This document shows, piece after piece, positions 21,472 to 28,232 of a stretch of DNA of 36,142 nt. The position numbers and the translations under genes are program-made. Source of the DNA: a virus; the IMG/VR virus record IMGVR_UViG_3300046558_000230, positions 1 through 36,142 of that record. The stretch is one strand, 5' to 3'. How positions within the stretch are numbered: position 1 is the stretch's first letter; the number at the start of each line of letters is the position of its first letter. The notes beneath the pieces are model-generated. The model was not told where the DNA came from. It saw nothing but the letters and a program-made list of their open reading frames with translations, and ran no database searches.

Positions 21472-23010
21472 GTGCACCTCTTCCTCGGCGGATCCGAGAT
21501 TCCCGGCTGGCGCAAGATGCTGGCCGAGGAAGGCGTCGAAACCGTCTCCCTCTCGTACATGGGCCTGCGGCGCCGGACCAAGTTCACCCGCCCCTGGCTG
21601 ATCGAGGACAACTACCTCGAAAACCAGAAGGTTTTCCTGGACTCCGGCGCCTACACGGTCAACAAGGCCGACGACGACAAGTACTCGATCGGCGAACTGA
21701 AAGACATCGCCGCACATTACGAGGCGTTCGTCCAGCAGAACATCGATTCCCTTCATATGGTGTCCGAGTTCGACGCTGTCGTTCTCGGACGGGAATGGAT
21801 CGAGGCCCGGCGAGAGGACTTCTACGAGGACCTGCCGGAAGACAAGTTCCTTCCGATATGGCATTCGGAATGGGGAGTCGACGAACTCGATAAACTCGCC
21901 CAGAGGTATAAGCGAGTCGGTGTGACGCAGACAGATCTCGACGGCCGGAATCTCACCCCGGTGCTCAACGAGATCACCCGGAAATACGGCACGCTACTCC
22001 ACGGAGTGGCGATGACTAAGCCTGCGGAAATGGCTGCCGTGAACTGGGACAGCGTCGCCTCGACGTCCTGGCTTTCCCCTTCCCAGTACGGTGACACCAT
22101 TGTGTGGACCGGCAGGGAATTGAAGCGCTACCCGAAGAAGTACAAGGACCAGGCGCGGAAAAGGCACCGCACTCTGTTCACCGAAGCGGGCTTCGACGCC
22201 GACCGTATCGAGGCCGGAGAGAACGACGAGGTCCTGCGGTTCACCATCTGGTCATGGCAGCAGTTGGCCGCCTCGATCGACCAGCACCGGCCGCAGGAAG
22301 CCCAAGCAGTTACTACTTCTGCCGGAGGGGTACTTTCGAGTTTCTCTCAAATGCAGGGCACCGAAGTTGATACGGAGGACGGAAAAACGCTCAACCCGGT
22401 GACAACTCCGGCCGTCCGCAGAGACCGCCCGCGTACCAACTTGCCGGTCATCGGCCTGGTGCAGGAGAAGGAGGTCTACACCGACCCCGAGGACGGCGTG
22501 AACAAGGAGCGGGACATCCCCCTCCTGACGGTGCGCAGCCAGTCCATGCGCGCCTGCTCGTCCTGCTTCCTGTCCTCGAAGTGCCCGGCCTTCGACCAGA
22601 ATGCCAACTGCGCGTACGACATCCCGGTCGAAGTGAAGAGCAAGCAGCAGATGCAGTCGCTCCAGAATTCGCTCATCGAGATGCAGGCGCAGCGGGTCCT
22701 CTTCATGAAGATGGTCGAGGATATGACCGGTGGCTACGCGGATCCGAACCTCTCCGGCGAGATCGACCGGCTCCAGAAACTCGTGAAGGTGAAGACGGAA
22801 CTGGAGCAGGACTCCTTCTCCGTGAAACTGGAGGCTAAGGGGAATGGCGGCGGGGCCGGTATGATCAGCCGTATCTTCGGCCGGGACGCCGGGGAACAGA
22901 TGACAGCGCTCGACAGGCCTCTCTCGGCGGACCGGATGATCGAGTCCTCGACCGGTTTCATCGACGCCGAAATCGTCGACGTACCAACTTACATCAACCA
23001 GGAAGGTTAG
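21472..23010 (+). CDS. TGT/DpdA-like TIM-barrel protein with Cys-rich C-terminal extension
   Basis: The N-terminal half of this 512-residue protein resembles the tRNA-guanine transglycosylase superfamily, especially phage and bacterial DpdA-like proteins. It shows LFLGGSEIPGW, LSYMGLRRRTK, VFLDSGAYT (D57-S58-G59, the SGGFQ-like site), RVGVTQ, LLHGVAMTK and SVASTSW. Such enzymes exchange guanine for a deazaguanine in tRNA or DNA. No preQ0-synthesis gene is in this window. The C-terminal half has a cysteine cluster (C362, C365, C371, C380) and long charged helices, not typical of TGT. It carries a CTTCATATG variant. Superfamily placement is moderate; the substrate is unknown. Confidence 0.55.
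   Translation: MHLFLGGSEIPGWRKMLAEEGVETVSLSYMGLRRRTKFTRPWLIEDNYLENQKVFLDSGAYTVNKADDDKYSIGELKDIAAHYEAFVQQNIDSLHMVSEFDAVVLGREWIEARREDFYEDLPEDKFLPIWHSEWGVDELDKLAQRYKRVGVTQTDLDGRNLTPVLNEITRKYGTLLHGVAMTKPAEMAAVNWDSVASTSWLSPSQYGDTIVWTGRELKRYPKKYKDQARKRHRTLFTEAGFDADRIEAGENDEVLRFTIWSWQQLAASIDQHRPQEAQAVTTSAGGVLSSFSQMQGTEVDTEDGKTLNPVTTPAVRRDRPRTNLPVIGLVQEKEVYTDPEDGVNKERDIPLLTVRSQSMRACSSCFLSSKCPAFDQNANCAYDIPVEVKSKQQMQSLQNSLIEMQAQRVLFMKMVEDMTGGYADPNLSGEIDRLQKLVKVKTELEQDSFSVKLEAKGNGGGAGMISRIFGRDAGEQMTALDRPLSADRMIESSTGFIDAEIVDVPTYINQEG
21751..21759 (+). repeat. CTTCATATG variant of the 9-mer
   Basis: Encodes LHM in DSLHMVSE. The first seven bases match the consensus and the codon phase is the same. Confidence 0.7.
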
Positions 23011-23022
23011 TTAGTACTTCTC

Positions 23023-23172
23023 ATGAGCGCACACGTGCATGCAGTGTCTCCCGCCGAAATCGGCGAGGGCGCGGCAGAGGAGATCGACTGCAAGAGGTGC
23101 TACGGGTCCGGTGAGGATCGCGACGGCGCCGACTGTGTCCACTGCGAGGGATTCGGTACGGTGCTGGTATGA
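23023..23172 (+). CDS. 49-residue DnaJ-type zinc-knuckle protein
   Basis: This small gene runs ATG 23023 to TGA 23172, the latter overlapping the next ATG. The C-terminal half reads CKRCYGSGEDRDGADC then VHCEGFG, that is CxxCxGxG...CxxCxGxG, the repeat of the DnaJ cysteine-rich domain (one zinc). The N-terminal half is acidic. Such stand-alone units bind zinc and may act as protein adaptors. No J domain is nearby. The precise cysteine spacing makes chance unlikely. Confidence 0.78.
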   Translation: MSAHVHAVSPAEIGEGAAEEIDCKRCYGSGEDRDGADCVHCEGFGTVLV

Positions 23173-23567
23173 ACGGAATCCAGCGCATCAAAGTCGCCCT
23201 TGCGGCAATCGGAATTCTCGCCGTACCGGCATTCGGGATCTCGGCCGTTGCCCAGTCGGATTTCTCCGGGCTTCATACCGAGAATTCCCAGTCGGATTCT
23301 CCCGCATACGAAGGGGATTCATCGCCGCAGCCCGTGCCTACGGTGACCAGGTATCTGTCCGCGCCGACACCGGAAGCAACGAAGTCGGAATCCTCGGGTA
23401 CGTGCAAGGTATCGCTCGTGGTCGGGCCTTCACCCGCAGTACCCGCACCTACGTCCTCGGCCACGCCATACGCCCCCGTATACGGGCTGGCGCACACGCA
23501 TTCCGTGCAGGTCAAGATTCCGTGCCCGAAGGAAACGGTGACGGAAACGCCTACATCTAGCAAGTAA
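23169..23567 (+). CDS. secreted or surface protein with Thr/Pro-rich body
   Basis: This 132-residue protein has a signal peptide (basic NGIQRIKV, hydrophobic ALAAIGILAVPAFGISAVAQ). It is followed by a Ser/Pro/Thr-rich region and a small strand-rich portion with two cysteines (GTCKVSLVVG and VKIPCPKE) that could form a disulfide. It ends with TETPTSSK. Function is unknown; an exported protein affecting the host surface, such as superinfection exclusion, is conceivable. A CTTCATACC copy (23271) lies just after the signal region. The coupled ATGA start and a following terminator define its unit. Confidence 0.72.
   Translation: MNGIQRIKVALAAIGILAVPAFGISAVAQSDFSGLHTENSQSDSPAYEGDSSPQPVPTVTRYLSAPTPEATKSESSGTCKVSLVVGPSPAVPAPTSSATPYAPVYGLAHTHSVQVKIPCPKETVTETPTSSK
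23271..23279 (+). repeat. CTTCATACC in-frame 9-mer, copy 13 (last)
   Basis: Encodes LHT in SGLHTENS. It is the rightmost exact copy; the remaining 12.8 kb of the window has none in coding sequence. Confidence 0.9.
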
Positions 23568-23587
23568 TTGCACAGCCAGTCAACCAG

Positions 23588-23628
23588 GTAAGCCGTGGGC
23601 CGCGCATGTGACGCAGCTCACGGCTTAC
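23588..23628 (+). terminator. hairpin terminator separating regions 2 and 3
   Basis: Arms GTAAGCCGTG (23588-23597) and CACGGCTTAC (23619-23628) flank a 21-base loop, followed by TGCTTCCTTAAT. It lies between the secreted-protein gene and the first promoter module of the accessory region. Confidence 0.75.
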
Positions 23629-23645
23629 TGCTTCCTTAATACGGC

Positions 23646-23709
23646 TTGACGAGTATTGCTTCCGGAGTATTGTTTCCCTCATCACCACCCGCCCCCGCAC
23701 CAGGAGGAG
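23646..23709 (+). promoter_or_regulatory. promoter and repeated leader, module 1
   Basis: -35 TTGACG (23646-23651), 16-base spacer, -10 TATTGT (23668-23673). The leader CATCACCACCCGCC leads to CACCAGGAGG before ATG 23716. It is the first of the series of similar start-associated leaders. Confidence 0.75.
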
Positions 23710-23715
23710 CACCCC

Positions 23716-24231
23716 ATGCGAGACAACCAGCGTCAGCGCGTCTACGACGCCGAGTACTTCGTCCGCGACACCCTCGCATCCCTCGCCAAGGCAGACGTGC
23801 CCACCTTCGACTTCTACGGCTCCAGCCTGCTGGTGCCCCTGGAGCGCAAGTTCGGCGACCTGGAGTCCATCCAGCGCTACATCGACGCCGTCCTCGGCCT
23901 CAACTGGGTCAAGGACATGTGGCCTGAGCGCACCGTCCTGCCGGTCCGCGTACGACGCCGGGCGGGACGGCGCTTCGCCCACTACGAGCCCCTGACGCGC
24001 ACCCTGGCCATCCCCGACCGCACCAACAGCAGCGGCTGGGCCCTGCGGGAGATCGTCATCCTGCACGAACTGAGCCACCACCTGGCCAACCACGGCGAGG
24101 CCCACGGCCCCGCGTTCGCCAGCACCTTCCTGCACATGGTGCGCGAGGTCATGGGCCCCGAGGTCGGTCTGCTGCTCACCGACTCCTACTCCCAGCACGG
24201 CGTCCGCTTCGGCAGCCTCACCAGCGTGTAA
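23716..24231 (+). CDS. putative metallopeptidase, TIGR04338-like family
   Basis: This 171-residue protein has the zinc-protease motif HExxH as HELSHH (H117, E118, H121), followed by NHGEAHGPAF supplying a third ligand. It ends with a helix (FASTFLHMVREVMG). It resembles the actinobacterial and actinophage metallohydrolase family often encoded beside DUF2786 proteins, as here. Substrate and role are unknown; the protein has no signal peptide. It is the first gene of a promoter module with AGGAGG upstream. Family naming is from memory of the motif and neighbourhood. Confidence 0.8.
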   Translation: MRDNQRQRVYDAEYFVRDTLASLAKADVPTFDFYGSSLLVPLERKFGDLESIQRYIDAVLGLNWVKDMWPERTVLPVRVRRRAGRRFAHYEPLTRTLAIPDRTNSSGWALREIVILHELSHHLANHGEAHGPAFASTFLHMVREVMGPEVGLLLTDSYSQHGVRFGSLTSV

Positions 24232-24250
24232 AACGGATTCGGGGAATCGC

Positions 24251-24311
24251 TTGACAAGGGTTCCCCGGGCCCGTAGCGTTCACCACACACCAACCGCCTC
24301 ACACCAGGAGG
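24251..24311 (+). promoter_or_regulatory. promoter and repeated leader, module 2
   Basis: -35 TTGACA (24251-24256), 17-base spacer, -10 TAGCGT (24274-24279). GGGGAA (24241-24246) and TTCCCC (24261-24266) form an inverted repeat around the -35. The leader is CACCAACCGCCTC then ACACCAGGAGG, and ATG follows at 24320. Confidence 0.85.
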
Positions 24312-24319
24312 AGCACCAC

Positions 24320-25174
24320 ATGAGCACCCTCGACAAGCTGGCCAAGATCCTCAACAAGGCCGAGAACGCCTCCACCCCCGAAGAGGCCGAGGCCTACATG
24401 CGCAAGGCGCAGGCCATGGCCACCCTCACCAGCATCGACCTGGCCGTAGCCCGCCAGCACACCGCCAAGCGGGAGCAGCGCGAGCAGCCCACCCACAAGC
24501 GCATCACCATCGGCCAGCCCCGCAAGAACAACAACGCCCGCCTGGTCGAACTGTTCATGGCCGTCGCCGACAACAACGACGTCCAGTTGAACATCGCGAT
24601 GAACTCCACATACGTCATCGCCTTCGGGATGCCCAGCGACATCGAGGTCGTCGAGGCCCTCTACGCCTCCCTGCTCGTGCAGATGACCGAGTCCGCCAAC
24701 GCCTGGCTGAAGACCGGCGAGTACAAGAAGGAGCAGGTGACCGGCAAGAAGAAGGTCTGGGACGCGTACTGGGGCGAGTGGGACTACCAGACCGTCACCA
24801 AGCCCATGGACGGCCGCACCGCCCGCGCCAACTTCTACGACGCCTTCACCCGGCGCATCTCCTCCCGCCTGTGGTCGGCCCGCCGCGAGGCTCTGGAGGA
24901 GGCCAAGAAGAACACCTACACCGTGCCCAGCATCGGCAAGGACAACGGCGTCGAGTACGAGATCGAGGTCTCCGCCGCCCTGGTCCTCTCGGACAAGGCG
25001 AAGGAGGTCCAGGACTACTACTCGAAGACCTCCAAGGCGCGGGGCTCCTGGAAGGGCGCCAGCAGCAGCACCTACAGCACCTCCGCCCGCCAGGCCGGGG
25101 ACAGCGCCGCGCAGTCCGCCCGCCTCAGCAGCCAGCCCGCCATCGGCGGCAGCCGCACCCGCATCGCCGCCTGA
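24320..25174 (+). CDS. DUF2786 domain protein
   Basis: This 284-residue protein's N-terminal 45 residues fit DUF2786: LDKLAKILNKAENASTPEEA followed by EAYMRKAQAMATLTSIDLAVA. The middle (about 75-230) is a conserved alpha/beta region with FMAVADNNDVQLN and SDIEVVEALYASLLVQM. The C-terminus is Ser/Ala-rich and probably disordered. DUF2786 proteins are widespread in actinobacteria and their phages, with unknown function. Here the gene directly follows the TIGR04338-like gene under its own promoter. ATG 24320 follows the AGGAGG leader; the open frame upstream is untranslated leader. Confidence 0.85.
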   Translation: MSTLDKLAKILNKAENASTPEEAEAYMRKAQAMATLTSIDLAVARQHTAKREQREQPTHKRITIGQPRKNNNARLVELFMAVADNNDVQLNIAMNSTYVIAFGMPSDIEVVEALYASLLVQMTESANAWLKTGEYKKEQVTGKKKVWDAYWGEWDYQTVTKPMDGRTARANFYDAFTRRISSRLWSARREALEEAKKNTYTVPSIGKDNGVEYEIEVSAALVLSDKAKEVQDYYSKTSKARGSWKGASSSTYSTSARQAGDSAAQSARLSSQPAIGGSRTRIAA

Positions 25175-25191
25175 CCAGACAGGAGACAACC

Positions 25192-25425
25192 ATGCGCACC
25201 ATCCCCCGAGGCTCGAAGAAGATGCTCCAGATCAAGGCCGAGTTCACCGAGATCCTGGGCTACGACCCCAGCTCGGCCCAGATGGTCCCGGCCGACGCCG
25301 AGCAGGCCTGGAAGGACCTCGCCACCTACGACAGGGCGCGGCTCGTGGAGTCCTCCGACGCGACCCGCTACACCATCCGCGTCCACGGCAGCAAGTTCTA
25401 CCACCTGACCCGCCCCACCACGTGA
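25192..25425 (+). CDS. hypothetical protein
   Basis: This 77-residue protein is not recognised. It has a basic N-terminus (MRTIPRGSKKMLQIKAEF), a central acidic helix (PADAEQAWKDLATYDRARLV) and a C-terminal strand (RYTIRVHGSKFYHL), a compact alpha/beta arrangement. AGGAG at 25181-25185 precedes ATG 25192, 17 bases after the DUF2786 stop, so the two are probably co-transcribed. Hairpins follow immediately. Confidence 0.72.
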   Translation: MRTIPRGSKKMLQIKAEFTEILGYDPSSAQMVPADAEQAWKDLATYDRARLVESSDATRYTIRVHGSKFYHLTRPTT

Positions 25426-25429
25426 TCCA

Positions 25430-25520
25430 TACGCACCCCCTGCGTACGGGCCGTCCGACTCGACACCTGAGCCGGGCGGCCCGTACTGTTCCCGCGAACA
25501 TCAATCCCCGCACCAGGAGG
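25430..25520 (+). promoter_or_regulatory. hairpins, promoter and leader, module 3
   Basis: TACGCA/TGCGTA (25430-25446) and a 12-base arm pair with one mismatch (25446-25457 and 25473-25484) may terminate the upstream unit. The same stretch holds -35 TCGACA (25460-25465), an 18-base spacer and -10 TACTGT (25484-25489), then the leader ending CACCAGGAGG before ATG 25529. Terminator and promoter therefore overlap. Confidence 0.6.
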
Positions 25521-25528
25521 AGCCCGCC

Positions 25529-25864
25529 ATGCCCGCGCCCCGCAACATGAGCCGCAGCGACTACGAGACCCTGTCCGCAGCCATCGCCGACTCCGACGAC
25601 CAGGACTTCAACGCCCGCCGCAACATCGCCTACAACATCGCCGACGCCCTCACCGGCACCAGCGACCGCTTCGACCCCATCCTCTGGCTGCGCCAGTGCG
25701 AGATCGGTCCGGTCTCCCCGGCCGACGTCGCCGACTGGACCAAGCGCCTGGAACTGCGCGTGAAGTCGATCGGCGCGAAGCGGCTGAACAGCCTGAACAT
25801 GGGCTACGACATCGAGCAGTACATCGACGCAAGCGGTAACCCCATTTCGCTTGACAAGCAGTAG
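25529..25864 (+). CDS. hypothetical protein
   Basis: This 111-residue acidic protein is largely helical (SRSDYETLSAAIADSDD, NIAYNIADALTG, VADWTKRLELRVKSIG), with no cysteine cluster or membrane helix. The family is not recognised. The last codons overlap the next promoter: the -35 TTGACA at 25851 encodes part of its C-terminus (SLDKQ then stop). ATG 25529 lies eight bases after AGGAGG. Confidence 0.75.
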   Translation: MPAPRNMSRSDYETLSAAIADSDDQDFNARRNIAYNIADALTGTSDRFDPILWLRQCEIGPVSPADVADWTKRLELRVKSIGAKRLNSLNMGYDIEQYIDASGNPISLDKQ

Positions 25865-25912
25865 GCGCCCCCGTAAGGTCGTACCTGTCACCAACCGCTC
25901 CACACCAGGAGG
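25851..25912 (+). promoter_or_regulatory. promoter and repeated leader, module 4
   Basis: -35 TTGACA (25851-25856) inside GCTTGACAAGC, a near-perfect palindrome. The spacer is 17 bases and the -10 is TAAGGT (25874-25879). The leader is CACCAACCGCTCC then ACACCAGGAGG, with ATG at 25920. The -35 lies inside the preceding coding sequence. Confidence 0.85.
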
Positions 25913-25919
25913 CAACACG

Positions 25920-26786
25920 ATGGACCTCACCAACGCCACCCCGGCCGAGATCGACACCGCGCTGTACGCGGCCTACGTCAAGACCGCCGACCTGACCGCC
26001 CAGCAGCACCGCGCCCAGCAGTTCATCAACATCATCGACGACACCGAGCCCGGCTCCTACGACTCCCTCCTGCCGAGCCGCTCGCCGGAGCGCCGCGCCG
26101 AGCTGGTCGCCGAGATCGAGACCCTCCAGGAGCGCATCCAGGAGATCCTCCAGGGCGAGATCTACCCCCGCGAGGCCAGGTACCACTCGCGCCGCTGGAC
26201 CCGGTACTACCTCGTCGACAACACCAACGGCCACGTCCACAAGGACCAGTACTGCGACACCTGCTTCCCCACCACCCAGTACGCGTGGCTGGTCGAGCAG
26301 TCCGGCATGACGGCCGAGGACCTCGTCGAGCTGGCCGGGGAGAAGGCATGCACCCGCTGCTTCCCCTGGGCCCCCACCGACACCCTCAAGCGCAAGACCC
26401 GGCTGGAGTCCGTCGACAAGAAGGCTGCCCGCCTGGAGCGCGAAGCCAAGAAGGCCGAGCGCGAGGCGAAGAAGGCCGCCAAGGCCATCGCCAACCCCGA
26501 CGGCACCCCGCTGAAGGTCTTCAAGGGCCACTACCCCGAGCGCCAGGTCGTCCGCAACGGCGTGGTCGTCAAGGTCCACCCGGCCCACGACGCGTACGAC
26601 ACCCTGGAGACCCTGCACGCGGCCCGTGGCTGGCTCACGGACTACTACTTCTGGAACAAGGGCGGCGCGCACCCCTCCTACCGCAAGGAGTCCCTGGACG
26701 ACGTCGCCAAGGCCGTCGCCCACAAGGAGGGCAAGGACACCGAGACCGTCCTCGCCGAGGCCAAGAAGCGCGCCGACCGCAGGTAG
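25920..26786 (+). CDS. conserved actinophage-type protein with zinc-ribbon pairs
   Basis: This 288-residue protein has a conserved middle section in which HVHKDQYCDTCFPTTQYAWL (about 102-121) and ACTRCFPWAP (about 141-150) provide two CxxC pairs for one zinc. Between them is a helix GMTAEDLVELAG. A highly charged coiled-coil-like helix follows (Lys/Glu/Ala-rich, about 165-195), then a C-terminal alpha/beta part. I recognise the cysteine-containing section as typical of many actinophage hypothetical proteins but know no function. The leader AGGAGG supports ATG 25920. Confidence 0.8.
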   Translation: MDLTNATPAEIDTALYAAYVKTADLTAQQHRAQQFINIIDDTEPGSYDSLLPSRSPERRAELVAEIETLQERIQEILQGEIYPREARYHSRRWTRYYLVDNTNGHVHKDQYCDTCFPTTQYAWLVEQSGMTAEDLVELAGEKACTRCFPWAPTDTLKRKTRLESVDKKAARLEREAKKAEREAKKAAKAIANPDGTPLKVFKGHYPERQVVRNGVVVKVHPAHDAYDTLETLHAARGWLTDYYFWNKGGAHPSYRKESLDDVAKAVAHKEGKDTETVLAEAKKRADRR

Positions 26787-26792
26787 CCGTAG

Positions 26793-26849
26793 TTGGGAAG
26801 CGGTACGGGAGGACCAATAACCTGGTATCTCCCGTACCAGCCCCAGGAG
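26793..26849 (+). promoter_or_regulatory. leader hairpin before the 47-residue gene
   Basis: GGTACGGGAG (26802-26811) pairs perfectly with CTCCCGTACC (26829-26838) across a 17-base loop, six bases before AGGAGG (26844-26849). It could terminate the previous unit or control access to the ribosome site. A weak TTGGGA-17-AATAAC promoter overlaps it. Confidence 0.55.
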
Positions 26850-26855
26850 GCACCC

Positions 26856-26999
26856 ATGCACGCCCAGCAGGACCCCGAGCACATCCGCGCCGTGCAGGAA
26901 CGTCGGCGCAGCGGAGCGGCCGGAGGACACGATTCCCGCCCCCGCAAGCAGCGCACCCGCAAGACTGCCAAGCACGCAGCGATACGAGACCAGGAGTAA
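26856..26999 (+). CDS. 47-residue basic protein
   Basis: This small gene has a good ribosome site (CCAGGAGG, seven bases before ATG 26856). The product is very rich in Arg, Lys and His (RRRSGAAGG, PRKQRTRKTAKHA) and probably disordered or nucleic-acid binding. The family is not recognised. It ends three bases before the next ATG, which itself has AGGAG within this gene's 3' end. Confidence 0.65.
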   Translation: MHAQQDPEHIRAVQERRRSGAAGGHDSRPRKQRTRKTAKHAAIRDQE

Positions 27000-27002
27000 C
27001 CC

Positions 27003-27407
27003 ATGGACGCCAAGGCCACCGCCGGGTACATCGAGCGGACCATCAGCGACGCCGTCAAGGAGGCCGAGAAGGCCCGCAACGACTTCGCTGAGCTGCTGCG
27101 CGCGCCGCTCAACATCGGCAGCCGCATGACCTCCCCGCACGTGCTGGACGCCGTCACCAACGCCGAAGCGACCGCAGTGGCGTTCCTGGAGATCCGCGAC
27201 GCCGCCGGAGGCACCCTGGAGCAGGTCGGCTTCGACGCGTTCCTCGCGGCCGTTCGCAAGGTACGCGGAGACACCTTCTCCTGGCTGCGTACGTCCCGCG
27301 TCGAGAACGGCGGCATCGTGCAGGTACAGGCGAACGCCCGACACAACGCGGCGACGAAGATGCTGTCCCGCACGGACGTCATCGAGATCATCGACGAGGA
27401 GAACTGA
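27003..27407 (+). CDS. hypothetical helical protein
   Basis: This 134-residue protein is not recognised. Mostly helical segments are visible (YIERTISDAVKEAEKARN, LDAVTNAEATAVAFLEIRD, GFDAFLAAVRKVRGD), with no metal or nucleotide-binding motif. AGGAG at 26992-26996 is well placed for ATG 27003. It is followed two bases later by the next gene, indicating an operon of at least four small genes from 26856 onwards. Confidence 0.75.
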   Translation: MDAKATAGYIERTISDAVKEAEKARNDFAELLRAPLNIGSRMTSPHVLDAVTNAEATAVAFLEIRDAAGGTLEQVGFDAFLAAVRKVRGDTFSWLRTSRVENGGIVQVQANARHNAATKMLSRTDVIEIIDEEN

Positions 27408-27409
27408 CC

Positions 27410-27652
27410 ATGACATACAGCAACGACGTCATCGAGGCGCTGGCCTGGCTGCGCAAGGGCTGGGACGGCGACAACAGCGAGCGCGCCATCACCGCACTGG
27501 AGACGCTGGACAACGCGGGCGTCTTCAAGAGCGTGGACGAGCAGACCGGCTACGCCCCCGCCGAGGAGATCCTGGCCCACGCCGAGAACGGTGCCCAGTG
27601 GGGCGACGTCGCGGCCGGAGAGCAGCACCTGCGCGAGACGGAGCCGAAGTGA
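27410..27652 (+). CDS. hypothetical acidic protein
   Basis: This 80-residue acidic, helical protein (NDVIEALAWLRKGWDGDN, ERAITALETLDNAG, AEEILAHAENGAQWG) is not recognised. There is no cysteine and no membrane segment. It starts two bases after the previous stop, and its TGA overlaps the next GTG, so coupled translation is likely. Confidence 0.72.
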   Translation: MTYSNDVIEALAWLRKGWDGDNSERAITALETLDNAGVFKSVDEQTGYAPAEEILAHAENGAQWGDVAAGEQHLRETEPK

Positions 27653-27891
27653 GCGAGCAGCACGAAGAGCCGAAGTGCCTGGAGGACCACACGGGCGAGT
27701 GCAGCGGCCCCGTGGAGTACCGCGACCCGCTGTCCGGCACCGGCCAGTCCTTCCCGCGCTGCGCCACCCACTGGACGGCGCGGCTGAAGAAGCAGGAGGA
27801 GATCGTACGCAAGTACGCCCCCTTCTCCGACGTGCCCCCGGCAGGCTTCGACCCCACGTACGCGGGGGAGCGATGGGATGAGGACTACTGA
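27649..27891 (+). CDS. conserved small protein, Cys/His motif
   Basis: This 80-residue protein from GTG 27649 (GTGA overlap) contains CLEDHTGECSGPVEYRDPL followed by GTGQSFPRCATHW and a basic helix RLKKQEEIVRKY. The Cys/His pattern (C..H...C...C..H) suggests a small zinc-binding fold. This arrangement recurs in actinophage small proteins as far as I recall, with no known function. The C-terminus is acidic. Confidence 0.75.
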   Translation: MSEQHEEPKCLEDHTGECSGPVEYRDPLSGTGQSFPRCATHWTARLKKQEEIVRKYAPFSDVPPAGFDPTYAGERWDEDY

Positions 27892-27893
27892 CC

Positions 27894-28232
27894 ATGAGCA
27901 TCAACCACCAACTCCCCGGCTTCGACCTCCCCACCCTCCAGCAGGAGTGGACGGGCTTCCTGGAGACCCAGGCGGGGTACGACAGCCCTCCGGCCGCCCT
28001 GGTCGCTGAGCTGGCCCGACAGCACTCCGCACGGTTCAACGCGGAGCTGGCGGCGGCCGGGCTGAAGTGGGACCCGCTGGACGGCACGTTCGCCCTTGAC
28101 GGCCCCGTTCCCCCCGGCGTCGACCTCGCGGACCACCCGCTGCCCTACGAGGCCGTCAACGCCGCCTGGACGGCCGCCTTCGACGCCGTCAGCGAGACGG
28201 TCGACGAGACCGAACAACTGATGAGCGAGTGA
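27894..28232 (+). CDS. hypothetical protein
   Basis: This 112-residue protein is not recognised. It has an amphipathic helical N-terminal half (FDLPTLQQEWTGFLETQAG, LVAELARQHSARFNAELAAA) and an acidic helical C-terminus (AAFDAVSETVDETEQLMSE), with a Pro-rich loop between. It starts two bases after the preceding stop and its TGA overlaps the next ATG. Confidence 0.72.
   Translation: MSINHQLPGFDLPTLQQEWTGFLETQAGYDSPPAALVAELARQHSARFNAELAAAGLKWDPLDGTFALDGPVPPGVDLADHPLPYEAVNAAWTAAFDAVSETVDETEQLMSE

Noticed and set aside
3219-23279. LHT as a conserved peptide tag or protease site
   Set aside because: The flanking residues are unrelated and a normal LHT at 19591 uses different codons; conservation is of the nucleotide word, so a protein-level tag is the weaker explanation.
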